Source: Oncomelania hupensis
Taxonomy: Eukaryota; Mollusca; Gastropoda; Littorinimorpha; Pomatiopsidae
DNA length: 64,000 nucleotides
Direction of reading: 5' to 3'
NCBI GenBank assembly: GCA_036898135.1
Contig: JBAHVR010000288.1
Span: 341,501 to 405,500 of the forward strand
Within the stretch, counting starts at the first letter, position 1, and the number at the start of each line of letters is the position of its first letter. The notes under the pieces are model-generated. The model had not been told where the DNA came from and did no database searches. It worked only from the letters and a program-made list of their open reading frames with translations. Positions 24,601-34,887 of this stretch are shown one piece after another. A program made the translations under genes and the position numbers.

Positions 24601-25320
24601 GAAACAAATAAAAAGGTCATTTTATTGGCCTAAAATGCAAGACAGTGTAACTATTTACGTTCAACAGTGGTCTTTTCAAGGAAGTATGTGACTTTCTGCA
24701 TATTGACAAAACTCGCACCACTAGTTATCATCCCCAGGCAAACGGTGGTGTTGAACGCTTCATGAGAACATTAACAACATGTTAACCATGTACTGTGAAA
24801 ACAAACAAAAAGTTTGGGACATTTTTCTTCCTCAAGTTATGATGGCATACCGGTCGTCAGAGCACAGTACCACTCAGCAAACGCCAAACAAAATGGTTTT
24901 GGGCAGAGAAATTGTTTTACCTATTCAAGCTGTGGTTGGCCGTCCCAAAGAGATAAAAGCTGAACGACCAGTCACAGAGTACGTCCAAGATTTACAGAAT
25001 TCACTTGTTGAAGCTCATGAAGTAGCTAGGAAGAATATCAGGAAAAAATGCTGCTTACCAGAAAAGGAACTATGATCTTCATGCTCGGAAACGACAGTTC
25101 TCCCCTGGTCAACTTGTATGGTTATTCGACCCAAGACGCACAGTTGGAGTGTGCCAAAAACTTGTCAGCCATTGGAGAGGTCCATACCTGGTAACAAAGA
25201 AAATAGATGACTTGACTTACATGTTGAAGAAAAGTGCAAAATCACCACCTAAAGCTCATCATATTGACAGAATAATAATCTACAAAGGAACAAGAATACC
25301 AAAGTGGATTTGCAAAAATT
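21458..25320 (+). pseudogene. Second Ty3/Gypsy Pol, integrase-deleted
   Basis: A 1,077-codon frame (21458-24691) has protease (LIDTGSAATLLG, ~130), reverse transcriptase with PLPLIEECLDSL, FSTMDLQSGFWQI and LSFGLTNAPAAFQR, and an active site FMDD (~561) in place of the usual Y-x-DD. RNase H follows (LDTDASDQSVGAVLSQ, RTDNSAV, ADALSRRP). The integrase zinc finger starts (H..GHL..) but lacks its C-x-x-C pair. At about 24665 the sequence jumps to the end of the catalytic core (TTSYHPQANGGVERF), so both core aspartates are missing. Further frameshifts follow near 24690 and 25045, and the C-terminal part runs to about 25320. I found no LTRs, primer site or target duplication. This is a dead, partly deleted copy, unrelated in detail to the element at 4-18 kb. 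Confidence 0.85.
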
Positions 25321-25702
25321 AACTCTGTGTGAATTCTGGAGTGTGACAAATTGTCAAAATTGTCTGACGTGATACAGTGTGACTAACTGTTAAATGTGAA
25401 TTGTGATATAGTGTGATTGTGAGTGACAAACTATAAATATTCAAAGTGAAAAGTGATACACTAATGCAGTAAAAAGTGACAAACTAATATCTCCAGGTTA
25501 TTTAAATCCTGTCCTATACTATAAAAAAAAAATTAATAAATAAATAAATAAATCATAAAATAAACACAGTCAGTAGCAAAAATAGAACATTCAGTGTGAC
25601 ATTAGGGAAGTGTTATTTTGAGACCATGGAGTAACTGTTTAGTTGCTTTTTTTGTTGTCATCTGCTGGCAGATGAACTGTGTGAGTGAACTTCGGAATGA
25701 AG
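25321..25702. other. AT-rich flank between Gypsy remnant and piggyBac element
   Basis: Contains repeated GTGACAAACT/GTGTGACT-like phrases (25340-25490) and an (AATA)n run (25535-25553). No gene seen. Confidence 0.45.
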
Positions 25703-26384
25703 TTAACCCATATAATACCAAAAAAAATTTTTGGGTTAATTTTTTAACAAATCTTAAAAATTTCTTTTGCAAATACATTGAAATTAACAAATATGATCAA
25801 ATTTTGGGAGAAAAATATTTCTTAGAGTGGTTTCCCCTGTGTGCGCCTGACGCGCACATGGTACTGAACGGCGGGGGCATGGACAATTAAAGGATAGTGC
25901 TTCGACATGGCTACTTTTTTAATTTCCTTGATGCTTTCTTTGTGATAATAAATTATTGAAGTAGTTGTCGAAGACGACATGATATGGGCGCTTTGGCAGA
26001 TCTGATAGAAGGTCCTTTACTACAGTTCCACCCAGGCCGAGTGGTCCATAGGTGCCGTTTGCTCGAGCACTAGCATAAGGCTCGAACCGGACAACATAAC
26101 ACAGCGGGTCGGCCAATGCCCACAGTTTGAAGCCAAACCTTATGGGCTTTCCTTTGATGAACTGTTTAGAAGAGTGATGACCAAAATAGGAAATCATACT
26201 TTCATCTACTGCCAGCTCTCTCCCAGCTGGGAAATAGAGGAGACACTTTTCATTGAGCATGCAGTAGAAATTTTGGATCTTTGTTAGCTTGTCATTGGGG
26301 TCAAGGTTGGCATTATCAGTAAGGTGCAGATTTTGCATCATGCTGTAGAAGCAATTTCTGCTCATGGCAAAGGAGATGGCAGCA

Positions 26385-27644
26385 TGTAACGAAAGGGGTT
26401 ATTTCAAGAAATTGCGTGTATGCGTGCGTGATTGATTTGCGTGTTCGCCCGTCTCACACTTCCTAACTCTCAAGAATTCTTTTGTCGTCACACCCCCTTT
26501 CTATTACTAGAAAATAAACAATAATCAACAAAGTTCACATAGGTACATACAATTCAATCAATAATATGGAAAAAAAAGCATATATATAGTTCTGTACTCA
26601 CGTACTATGTAGAAATAATCCGTGAATCTTATCATTCACAAAACACACACATAAGTCTCAGTCAGATCATCCACGAATAAAGTCACCAATCACCAAAACC
26701 ACCACTAAAAATCCCGGTCAGATAATCCAAGTATCACCAGTCACAATAAACACCAATATCGACCTGGTCACCGTCGACAGAGAGAGTTATCCCGAGTCTC
26801 AAGGAGACAGAATTCGCTGTGTCCTTTTGTTTCTAATCTCTGTCTCTGTCTATACACTATCTTCCTTTCCTTATCCTTGGCCTTTCTATCTATCTATCCT
26901 GGGGCTTCTCCCCTGTCTATCGTTGCTGTCGCCGCTGCTGCTGTGGCCGCTGCCGCCGTTGTTGCTGCTACTACTGGGGTAGCGGTTGCTGCTGCTGCTG
27001 ATGTGGTAGCGGTTGCTACTGCTGCTGATGTGGTAGCGGTTACTACTCGTGTGGCAGTGGTTGCTGCTGCTGCTGGTGTGGTAGCGGTTACTACTCGTGT
27101 GGCAGTGGTTGCTGCTGCTGCTCGTCTTTCTTCCTCGTCTTCTTCTTTGGCCTCTTCTCTGGCTCCTTCTTCTCCTTCTTCCTCTCCCTCTGCTTCGCCT
27201 TCTCGTCTTCTTCTTTGGCTCTTCTCTGGCCCCTTCTTCTGCTCCTTCTTCTTCTCGTCTTGTTCCTCTTCTTCTTCTTCTTCCACTCCTTCTCCTTTAC
27301 TTCTTCTTTCTTCTTCTTCTTTTTCTTCTTCTTCTTCTCCTTCTTCTTCTTCTTCTTCTTCTTCTTCTTCTTCTTCTTTCTTCTTCTCTCTTCTCTTTGC
27401 CTCGAGGCCCCTCAGCCGGAGACTTCTGCAGACGCAGCTGCCAGAAGTACAAACACAACCACACCGTGGTACACACAAGAAGAGACTGCCCACCAGTTTG
27501 AATGTGATTGGCCAGTCGTCACATGACTAGCTCAGCCAATCAGCATTCAGTTTTCAATAAAAAAAATATTAACATTTTTATCTTCTCACAGGGAGATACT
27601 ACAACAGTCATCGGACCGAAATATTATAAACCCGGTCCGTGACA
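26385..27644. mobile_element. Solo LTR (1,260 bp) inside piggyBac
   Basis: Begins TGTAACGAAAGGGG and ends GGTCCGTGACA, i.e. TG..CA. It is flanked by a perfect 5-bp duplication CAGCA (26380-26384 and 27645-27649). The two extreme ends are also loosely inverted (TGTAACGAA against TGTCACGGA). AATAAA-like sequence near 27555 and a CGGACC..GGTCCG hairpin near 27612-27638 could serve 3' processing. No internal region or second LTR remains, which is the expected product of LTR-LTR recombination. A large non-autonomous DNA element with short inverted ends is a weaker alternative. Confidence 0.7.
26925..27390. repeat. Compound trinucleotide repeats within the solo LTR
   Basis: An imperfect (GCT/GTT)n with a higher-order unit GTGGTAGCGGTTGCTACT at about 26925-27120 passes into (CTT/CTC)n at about 27120-27390. 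Frames through it on both strands are only Leu/Ser/Phe or Glu/Lys runs and are not genes. Confidence 0.9.
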
Positions 27645-29045
27645 CAGCATTATGGCAGTCTGAACTTCGAGACCAGTACAGGTGGCGGCGAGGAAACTGG
27701 TTGTACCCAGACAGAACAATATGGCCAGAAATGTCCGGAACTCCTTCCGAGTGGTATTGAAGCTGTGATCAGCTTTGTCCCTTGAAGCATACAAGTTAGT
27801 TTGCTCAACAAGGTAATCTATCACCTCATCATCGAAAAACAACTCGAAAAACGCAACAGGGCCATGGTTTTGCTGCAGAAACGGTGGTGGCTGGAAGTTT
27901 GGCCATTGCTCTGGAAAGTTCTCCAGGAGGTCCTCTTTTCTCCACTGACATCTAGGCCGCTGTTGGCGTTGCTGCTTGGGTCAGTTTGCATCAGCCTCTC
28001 TCACTGAAGTTGACGGTGCTACAGACAGTCCTTCTTGTGAATCACTGTTCTTCTTCTCCTCCTGCTTTTTCTCTACCGTCGTTATTGGTATCCGAGTCCT
28101 CATCTTCTGGTCCACCAATTCTGCACTCATTGCCATCAGCAGCGAGAATCCTCCCTTCGCCTTCGGCAAGTAGCTGTCGGTGATTCAAATTGTTTATCTC
28201 TCCTCCTTCTTCCTCATATTACCTCTATCTTCATCAGACAGCTGCCCATCTCCTGGAGGAGTCAAATAGATGTCAGCCTTAAAAAAACAAACTCTTCTTC
28301 AAGTCTATTTAACACATCATGAACTGTTAAGTTCCTTCGAGCGTTTCTGAAATACAATAAAAATACAAACTACAAAAGGTGCTGAGATAAAAAATAAAAT
28401 TAAAATATATATAAACCATTGGTCAATTACTTATTTGAATATAAAAATAATTATTTAGCTACAGACAAACACGAGTATGAATTTATAATTAAAAGGTAAC
28501 AAGAATGCTTAACATATAACATGTATATTCTATAAATAATTATTTTTTACATAATATACAATTTTCACCAAAAAACAATGTTCTCTTTCAGTACCATGTG
28601 CGCCTGAAGCGCACTTGTTAAAAAGCAAACACTGGCCCCGTTCGTTACCATGTGCGCTTCACGAGCACAGAGAGGTGACCATAGTAAAATCGAAAAAGTT
28701 CAAGGGGAATTTCAGAAATTTGATAAAAGTAAAATAACATATTTTAGTTAGCATAATAAAGAAATGCATTCAACAATTCGGTCTTCAAAATATCGTAACA
28801 TAACAAAATGCTACTCACCGCAATTGAGAGGACGAGTTTGAAGTTATAATTTTGTTTTCTTTTCAAACATGCGTACGAGACATCATGATTGATGACAGCA
28901 AACGGCGGAAGTCAGTGACACATGGGAAGCTAATCATCAAGCTATTATAAAACAATAGTTTCAACAGTTTTCTCCCATGGGCTATTTTTTTAGCTAACAA
29001 AACGTGAATGTGCGCGTGAAGCGCACAAAGTATTATATGGGTTAA

Positions 29046-29537
29046 ACTGTTACTTTCTGGCACAATTGCGGCTGCCTGCTTATTATTTAGGGAGCAGTTA
29101 AAGTCTCTCAAAAACTTTGGCAAACTTGCTCAATTTGCGGACTAATGGACGGTGCACAGGAAATTAGATTTTGCAAATTTAGTAACTATGTCAATTACCG
29201 TGCTAACATTGGCGTGCTGGTTAGTTAGTCATTGGAGATGGCTTAACTGACAAAGAGGGTGTGGCATGGATCAGTGGCGCGTACGTCTCCACGAGTTTTG
29301 GACGACTTAGTCACTAACCTACGTTTTGTACTGTCACTTGTTTCCAGATAGTGAACATTAACAATACAGTTTACTGTGGAAATAACTGTCAGTCACTTTC
29401 TCTCAGATGGTGTCATTGGTGCTGTGATCAGCAATAGAGAAAGCATTATAACTTATTATTTTATTCCATGCGATCAAACTTAACACAGTGTGAAGTGAAG
29501 TTACGGGAAGTTATGTAGATGATTCCTATTGTTACAG
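29046..29537. other. Flank upstream of the zinc-finger frame
   Basis: No feature is certain. TTGTTACAG directly precedes the ATG of the next frame and could be a splice acceptor. The phrase GTTAGTTAGTCATT recurs near 63760. Confidence 0.35.
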
Positions 29538-30794
29538 ATGGATGTAAAGTGCCCTTGCTGCACGAGAACTTACCTTTCAAGGCGTTTCTTGAGACGGCAT
29601 TTGTTGAGCCATCACCCCACCTCAAAAGCCCCTTCTTCTATGCCCCTGTTGCTGCATGGGCTGAGCATTGATCCCTTGGAGGCAACTTTGTATGAGGGAG
29701 GACAAGTGGCTGTGATCGTTTTTCATCCGGATAGGCTGGAAGAACTGTTGGGACAACTTCCTCCCTTGTGCAAAATGACCACCAGCCTACCCGTACTTTG
29801 CCCTGTGGAGCCTGACCACCCTGCTGCCTTAGTATGGAAAGCAAGAGTAAACTTTCCGTGGAGTTTGGTGCAGAGTATCCGCGTGGACCTTGACAGCTGT
29901 CTTAATTCATCGAAAGATAGTTTAGCTGAGGCCATGAGACAGGCGGGACTGCAAGTTAGGAGGGAGGACCGAGAGGATTCTGCCAACCAGGAGGTGCCTG
30001 AAACTGAGTCCGTTTTCCAGACCTCAGAGCCGGAGCCTGGGACTGTCCGCTCTGCCTCGGTGTCTCAGCTGGTTCCCTGTGAGACGGTGTCTTCGCCTGC
30101 TCCCTCTGCAACTGTGCCTTCACCTGTACTACATACCTCGGACTCTGTGTTTGACCCCCTTACCCCGGAACCTTTGCCAGTCCTCTGCACCCCTGAAATT
30201 CAGCCTGTTTTCCGCACACCTGTTACTTTTGGCATGAGCCCTATATCTAATTCTGAATTTCTGGCCGCTCATGTTCCTCCCACCATTAATCTTTCCCATC
30301 TTTTCCCCCCTAACCCATTATCCGAAGACAGTGAACGAGCAAGGAAACTGTTGATGGCAGGGTTCCCTTCGTTGATTTTGGCTGCACCCAGGAAGTGGTC
30401 AAGAGAGCATCAAGTTACTCTTCCTACAGGGATCCGATGGCCACCGTTGGGATGGGACAAGATGGATAAGGAAGGCAGGTATATTCTATTCATGGAAGCA
30501 GCCTTGGTACTTGGTAGACGAGCGGGTTTTCCTGTGGAGATGGGCCAAAGGGAACTTTTTGATGAGTTCGCAATGCTAATGCTGCCCGGCATGGAATTTC
30601 CAAAACACAAGTATCCAGTGCAAAGTCTTCGTGACATTCTTTCCCGGCATGTCCGTATTGTGGCCGCTGGTCTACCTACAGACACGTCGACGCTGCTCAC
30701 CATACGGTCACTCGCTGCTCAACTGCCAGCTCTCACAGGAGCCAGATGGGAACTGGTGAAAGCTCTTGAAGATGTTGACATTGTTGTACCGTAA
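29538..30794 (+). CDS. Orphan C2H2 zinc-finger protein, 418 residues
   Basis: From the ATG at 29538, the N-terminus has one C2H2-like finger (CPCCTRTYLSRRFLRRHLLSHH). A folded-looking region follows (LHGLSIDPLEATLYEGGQVAVIVF..VNFPWSLVQSIRVDLDSCL). The linker (about residues 150-250) is rich in Pro, Ser, Thr and Glu. The C-terminal ~150 residues look helical and structured (KWSREHQVTLPTGIRWPPLGW..LFMEAALVLGRRAGFPVEMGQRELFDEFAMLMLPGMEFPKHKYPVQSL). I recognise no family for this C-terminus. The frame is long and clean, which contrasts with the decayed elements around it. TTACAG before the ATG could be an acceptor, making this the last coding exon of a host gene. It may also be an accessory ORF of an unrecognised element. 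A 2.56-kb repeat starts 100 bases after its stop. Confidence 0.6.
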   Translation: MDVKCPCCTRTYLSRRFLRRHLLSHHPTSKAPSSMPLLLHGLSIDPLEATLYEGGQVAVIVFHPDRLEELLGQLPPLCKMTTSLPVLCPVEPDHPAALVWKARVNFPWSLVQSIRVDLDSCLNSSKDSLAEAMRQAGLQVRREDREDSANQEVPETESVFQTSEPEPGTVRSASVSQLVPCETVSSPAPSATVPSPVLHTSDSVFDPLTPEPLPVLCTPEIQPVFRTPVTFGMSPISNSEFLAAHVPPTINLSHLFPPNPLSEDSERARKLLMAGFPSLILAAPRKWSREHQVTLPTGIRWPPLGWDKMDKEGRYILFMEAALVLGRRAGFPVEMGQRELFDEFAMLMLPGMEFPKHKYPVQSLRDILSRHVRIVAAGLPTDTSTLLTIRSLAAQLPALTGARWELVKALEDVDIVVP

Positions 30795-30895
30795 ACTGAA
30801 AAAAAAAATAGAAAGAAGTGAAACCAACTACAGCCAATTAAAAGCAGCAGATATTCATAATGCAGGAGCATTATCCTTATTTGGCAGGGGAGCGT

Positions 30896-33451
30896 ATAAG
30901 CCCTGGACTGGCCAGAGCTTATTTTTACATGAACTTTTATTATTAATTTTTCTACAACTATTTATTATCATACTCCCTGAAACTTTTTATTGAAGAATGT
31001 GCAGAAAAATAGCTTTTATTTAAAATACAAATTCGTAGCAGAAGTTATCCTTGTTTCCTCCCTTGCTGTGTCTGCCAAGATTTAGCAACCCACTTTGGAA
31101 ATGAACTCCAAGCCTAAGGTGAGGAAAATTTCTTCATTCTGACTTTATTTTGACTTTATCTTTTTATGAACATGTAGAAATGTTACATTGGATACTATTC
31201 GAGCAAACGATGAAGTGGAACTGCCGTAATTCTGCTACAAAATAACTTTCTTTATTTCTGTGTGATGAGGTGTAGGCCTATCATACGGTACATTCAGAAC
31301 CAAGAACTAATTTATTGAACAGCAGTTTAGATCTGAAGAATAACAATGCTGGGAAATTATACTGCAATTTGTGTAATCATTTGTGTAGCTTTGAGTGAAT
31401 ATTTGGTGACTGGAAAAATTGCATACTGAGAATTTATGTTTTATTCATGTGAAGCTTCGACCGGTCAAATAGTCATAATATGAAGAAGACTGTGACTGTT
31501 TGGATCTAGCTGTGGTTGATGTACTTTTAGACGGAATCTAGAGAATGATCAAATGTAGTAAAAGAACGTAATTTTTCTTGTGCTGTGGAACATTAGAGTG
31601 TAATTGTGTGAAAATGTTTAATTTAATTATAAAAAGGATTCGATGTTCAATGTGCCAAAAGTCTCGAAGTGTAGCGTGTTAACCAGCGAGATGTGTTTTC
31701 TATTGATTGCCTGTGCACCGTTTTTTTTATTTTTAGTTTGAGAAAATTTGGGAACTCAGAATCTTTTCTTGACAGTTTGTTAGTTGTTAACTGAAGTTGC
31801 CAGCAGGTCTCATCATAAAACTTATAGTTACGAAGTGTATTTGAGTGACAATTGAATTGTGTGACACTTACCTGTGTATTGAGAATGGCCCCAGCTAGGT
31901 CAAATGTGCCCAGCTGGTGTCCGATTTGGCAAGCCAATTTTCTTTCGTAATTTAATAATAAGTCCTGTGCTCCGTTGATGCTAGAAGTCCGACGAAACTG
32001 GCTCATGTTTTGCACCGGGAATTAATCACTGTCAACCTTTGAAGAAATAGAAATCTTAGATAGTTCGCGATGCTTCTTCCAGCTTTGCACCGTTCGTTGT
32101 GCATAGGACACCAATATCCGGGTCCCCTGGTTCAAAAACATGGTCTGCTGGCAGAGATTTCATTGGTCAACGGCTATGTTTTGCTTGCATGCCGTAATAA
32201 AAGGACCATTTCTGTGCAGAAATGGTGTGTCTCATATCGTTTTGATAACCGTTAGCACCCGTGAGCTTTTTTTAAAAAAACAACAACTATAGAAGTCTTT
32301 TTATTATTGTTTGTGACTTTAGATCCTAAATCAAAGCAGAATTTACATTGGATAATAGCCCGGCCTTGCTCACCTTAAAAAGAAAAGCGAAAGTGTCAAT
32401 AAAATGTTAGATCGAAATTGATAAGAATATAAAAACGAAAGTAAATTTTATAAAATTGTTTTACCTTACAGAATTCTAAATTTTGTAAATAGTATTTGAC
32501 AGTTAGAATTGTTCAGTTATTTTGTTGAAGAAGTTAGTTATAAAACGTTAGTAATTTATAAATTAGATTTTATTTTCTCTTATTATTGAGAAAACCTTCA
32601 ACGTAAATGGACAGAAATAATTCTGAAGTGTGAAATTTTCTAGAAGTTTAGAACATATATTTTTCTTTTCTCGCTGCCTGGAAATAATTAAAGTTGTGGT
32701 GTAGTGTAAAATAATTGTTAAACTGGCCATTGTATTATTTTTATATCACAAAGGAATTCATTTCACGAGTTGAAGAAAATAAGTAAATTCAACGTTTGAA
32801 CGATCAAAGCAAGCTTTTGTTTAGCCTAACGTCACGTACTAGTATTCTGTTCGTGTGGCTTTTCGTATCGTTTCTATCTGCGCTAGATCTGTTTGTTATT
32901 GTAGTAAAAATTCTTTCTAACTTCCCTGTGAGCGACAGAAAGTGTGAATGTTTTTCCTTATTTGTGGAGGAATTGTTAACACAAGACATCACAGACGAGC
33001 AACACAATAAAACGGGTGCAAGCAAAACAGAGTAGATTTTGTCTGCTCCACGGTCGGTGGAACGTGATGGACCAGGAGGGAGATAGAGAAGAAATTCTTT
33101 ACACTGAGGTGTATGTTAGGTCTCCATTCCTGGTCACTGCTAAAGGAGTGACCGTGGAGTCGGGGAAAATATAAATGAACATGATCGCAAGAAACATGCA
33201 TTCAGCACACATAGACAAGACAAAAGAGAAAAGATTTTTATTTATTTTATTTTGATTTTATTTTATAATTGCATGCTTGTCGGCCGCGCGCGGCGCTGTG
33301 TCTGGGGGTCTTCTCTCCCCTCCCTCTCCCTCCCTCCTCCGGGTGGTGGGGGGAGAGGGTTTGAGGGGTTGCTCAGCTGTCCTGACAAGATTTCTTTTTG
33401 GAGTGACCGGTAAAAGGGGAAAAAGGGGGGTTGACCTCGGCGGGGCGGGTG
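30896..33451. mobile_element. 2.56-kb unclassified repeat, copy 2 (uninterrupted)
   Basis: Matches the split copy at 3226-4088 plus 18766-20468 along its whole length and supplies the empty site of the Gypsy insertion (AAATTTGGGAAC near 31745-31756). CGTA occurs just outside both ends (about 30892-30895 and 33452-33455), a possible 4-bp duplication not seen around copy 1. Small frames such as 32070-32255 occur in both copies only because the copies are nearly identical. The right third is GC-rich with CCCTCCCTCC runs. Function and class unknown. Confidence 0.75.
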
Positions 33452-33480
33452 TGCGTAGCAAACCATTTCACCTGCCACAG

Positions 33481-33980
33481 TGCCATATCTGGAAATGAAG
33501 AATGATCAGCTTTGTTTGAAGAAATCCCATGATTATTATTTTCAAGTGCAGGGCCAGATGTTTTGTTGTGGCGAGCAGATGAAAAGTGTTAACTTCACTG
33601 TTTTCACTTTGTGAGACTTTGCCATCATTAATGTTGAACGTAATGACCAGTTCATTGGCAGCATGATTGAGAAGCTCGAGCATTTCTTTGAAAATCACTT
33701 CAAGCATGTTTTGCTAGAGAAGCTGTTTTTCAAGAAATACAGTGAGCATTTCTGTTGTTAATGAACTCATCACGTTCAACATTTTTTATTGTAAAATGTG
33801 TTGTATATCCTGTATATCTGGTAAACAGGACACCAACGCTTTCCATTCTCAAGTATAAAAACGACCGATTTTGACTAATGTTTTTGTAAAATTATGTTTT
33901 AAAATGCATTTTATATAAAATCATAATCATTATTGGATTTCTTTAAACAGTGAAGATCATTCTTCATTTCCAAATACGAA
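33481..33980. mobile_element. MITE-like element with ~55-bp inverted ends
   Basis: The sequence starting at 33491 (GGAAATGAAGAATGATC) is perfectly inverted at 33954-33970, and weaker similarity extends inward for about 40 more bases on each side (..GAAATCC..GATTAT). The ~400-base centre has no gene. No clear target duplication. Confidence 0.55.
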
Positions 33981-34089
33981 TACATCATGTTGAGCAGTAT
34001 TCCTTTAGTAACGTTTGACTGAAAGTAATTCCCATGTTTAAAACAGCCTTTACATTTTTGTTATTTTAGAACTTTAATAGAAAGAAGGA

Positions 34090-34400
34090 ACAGACTGCTA
34101 ATGTTCACTTGTGATGGTAGTGTACGCTTGGAAAAAGTCTCTTTTGAACAGAATGCAGAAGAAACTGAAGTATTGGATTGATATACATACACTTTAAATC
34201 AAGTATTGATTATGTGTGCGAGTATACATGCATACGAGTGAGTGTGTGAACGCGCAAGTGGGTGTGTACATGTGGAAGTGTTTCTTTTTTTAAGAGAATG
34301 CAGAAGAAGCTGAAAGTATTGAATTGATATGTATATGCACCTTAAATCAAGTTATGATTGAATGTGAGAACGAGCGTGTGTGTGCAAGCGTGTTTGAGTG
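34090..34400. repeat. Diverged two-unit repeat with GT-rich spacers
   Basis: GAATGCAGAAGAAACTGAA..TTAAATCAAG (about 34151-34202) recurs as GAATGCAGAAGAAGCTGAA..TTAAATCAAG (about 34297-34350), each followed by TG/GTGT-rich sequence. The surrounding 33981-34887 region shows no gene. Confidence 0.55.
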
Positions 34401-34887
34401 CATAATCTACTCAACACGATATACTTAGATGCCTTACCTAGTCATCTGTTAGTGTCTATGAATGTTTGTGTTTGCTGCAAGTGTTCGTCATTTGATCACC
34501 TGATATTGACAATTTGTGTGCATTATGTGCGTGTGTGTGCAGTTGATTTCTTAGGAGTTTATGAGCATTGTTTTTCTGAGTTTGTATAAGTTAAGAATGG
34601 ATGTGTGCGTGCGTTCCAATATGGTTCAAAGACTTTCTAACGTTAAACATCTTTCGAGCCCTGAAATTCATTATTATCTTCTTTCACCAAGTAATATTTG
34701 CTGTACTTCTGCATGTCATTTGGCAAAATAAATAACGGTTGTAATTATATATTTGAAAAAAACATTTAAAAAATTTGAATAAGAGTTGAAATAAATAAAT
34801 GTTGCAGGCTCTGAACACCATTAACCACTGTTTTTGTTGCCTAATAAAGTGAGTATGTGTGTGTTTGATGTCTATGTTGTTATTACT

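Larger units (their letters stand above)
25919..28170 (-). pseudogene. piggyBac-type transposase (PGBD-like), disrupted
   Basis: Read on the minus strand, an acidic N-terminal region (frames within 28170-27980) is followed by FFDDEVIDYLVEQTNLYA and FRTFLAILFCLG (27842-27720), a typical N-terminal domain. A frameshift then occurs, since another frame continues with a YNQFPRRHLYW-like motif. The solo LTR interrupts the gene between this and MSRNCFYSMMQNLHLTDN. The catalytic part has AVDESMISYFGHHSSKQFIKGKP, FGFKLWALAD and VVFDNYF (to 25919), with two expected DDD-type acidic positions. It stops soon after, so the rest of the catalytic domain and Cys-rich C-terminus are missing. Not functional. 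Confidence 0.85.
25707..29041 (-). mobile_element. piggyBac-like DNA transposon (3.3 kb with insertion)
   Basis: TTAA at 25703-25706 and 29042-29045 flanks perfect 12-bp terminal inverted repeats, CCCATATAATAC and GTATTATATGGG. The TTAA target and CCC.. terminus are hallmarks of piggyBac. Short palindromes of the form TGTGCGC..GCGCAC lie near both ends (about 25838-25856, 28607-28624, 29009-29027, plus a variant near 28651). A broken transposase on the minus strand and a solo LTR lie inside. Without the LTR and its duplication the element would be about 2.07 kb. Confidence 0.9.

Noticed and set aside
20800..25600. LTRs for the second Gypsy element
   Set aside because: I found no repeated TG..CA flanks, primer site or target duplication on either side.
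26877..27530. Long frames on both strands (up to 217 codons)
   Set aside because: They are translations of trinucleotide repeats (Leu/Ser/Phe or Glu/Lys runs) inside a solo LTR.
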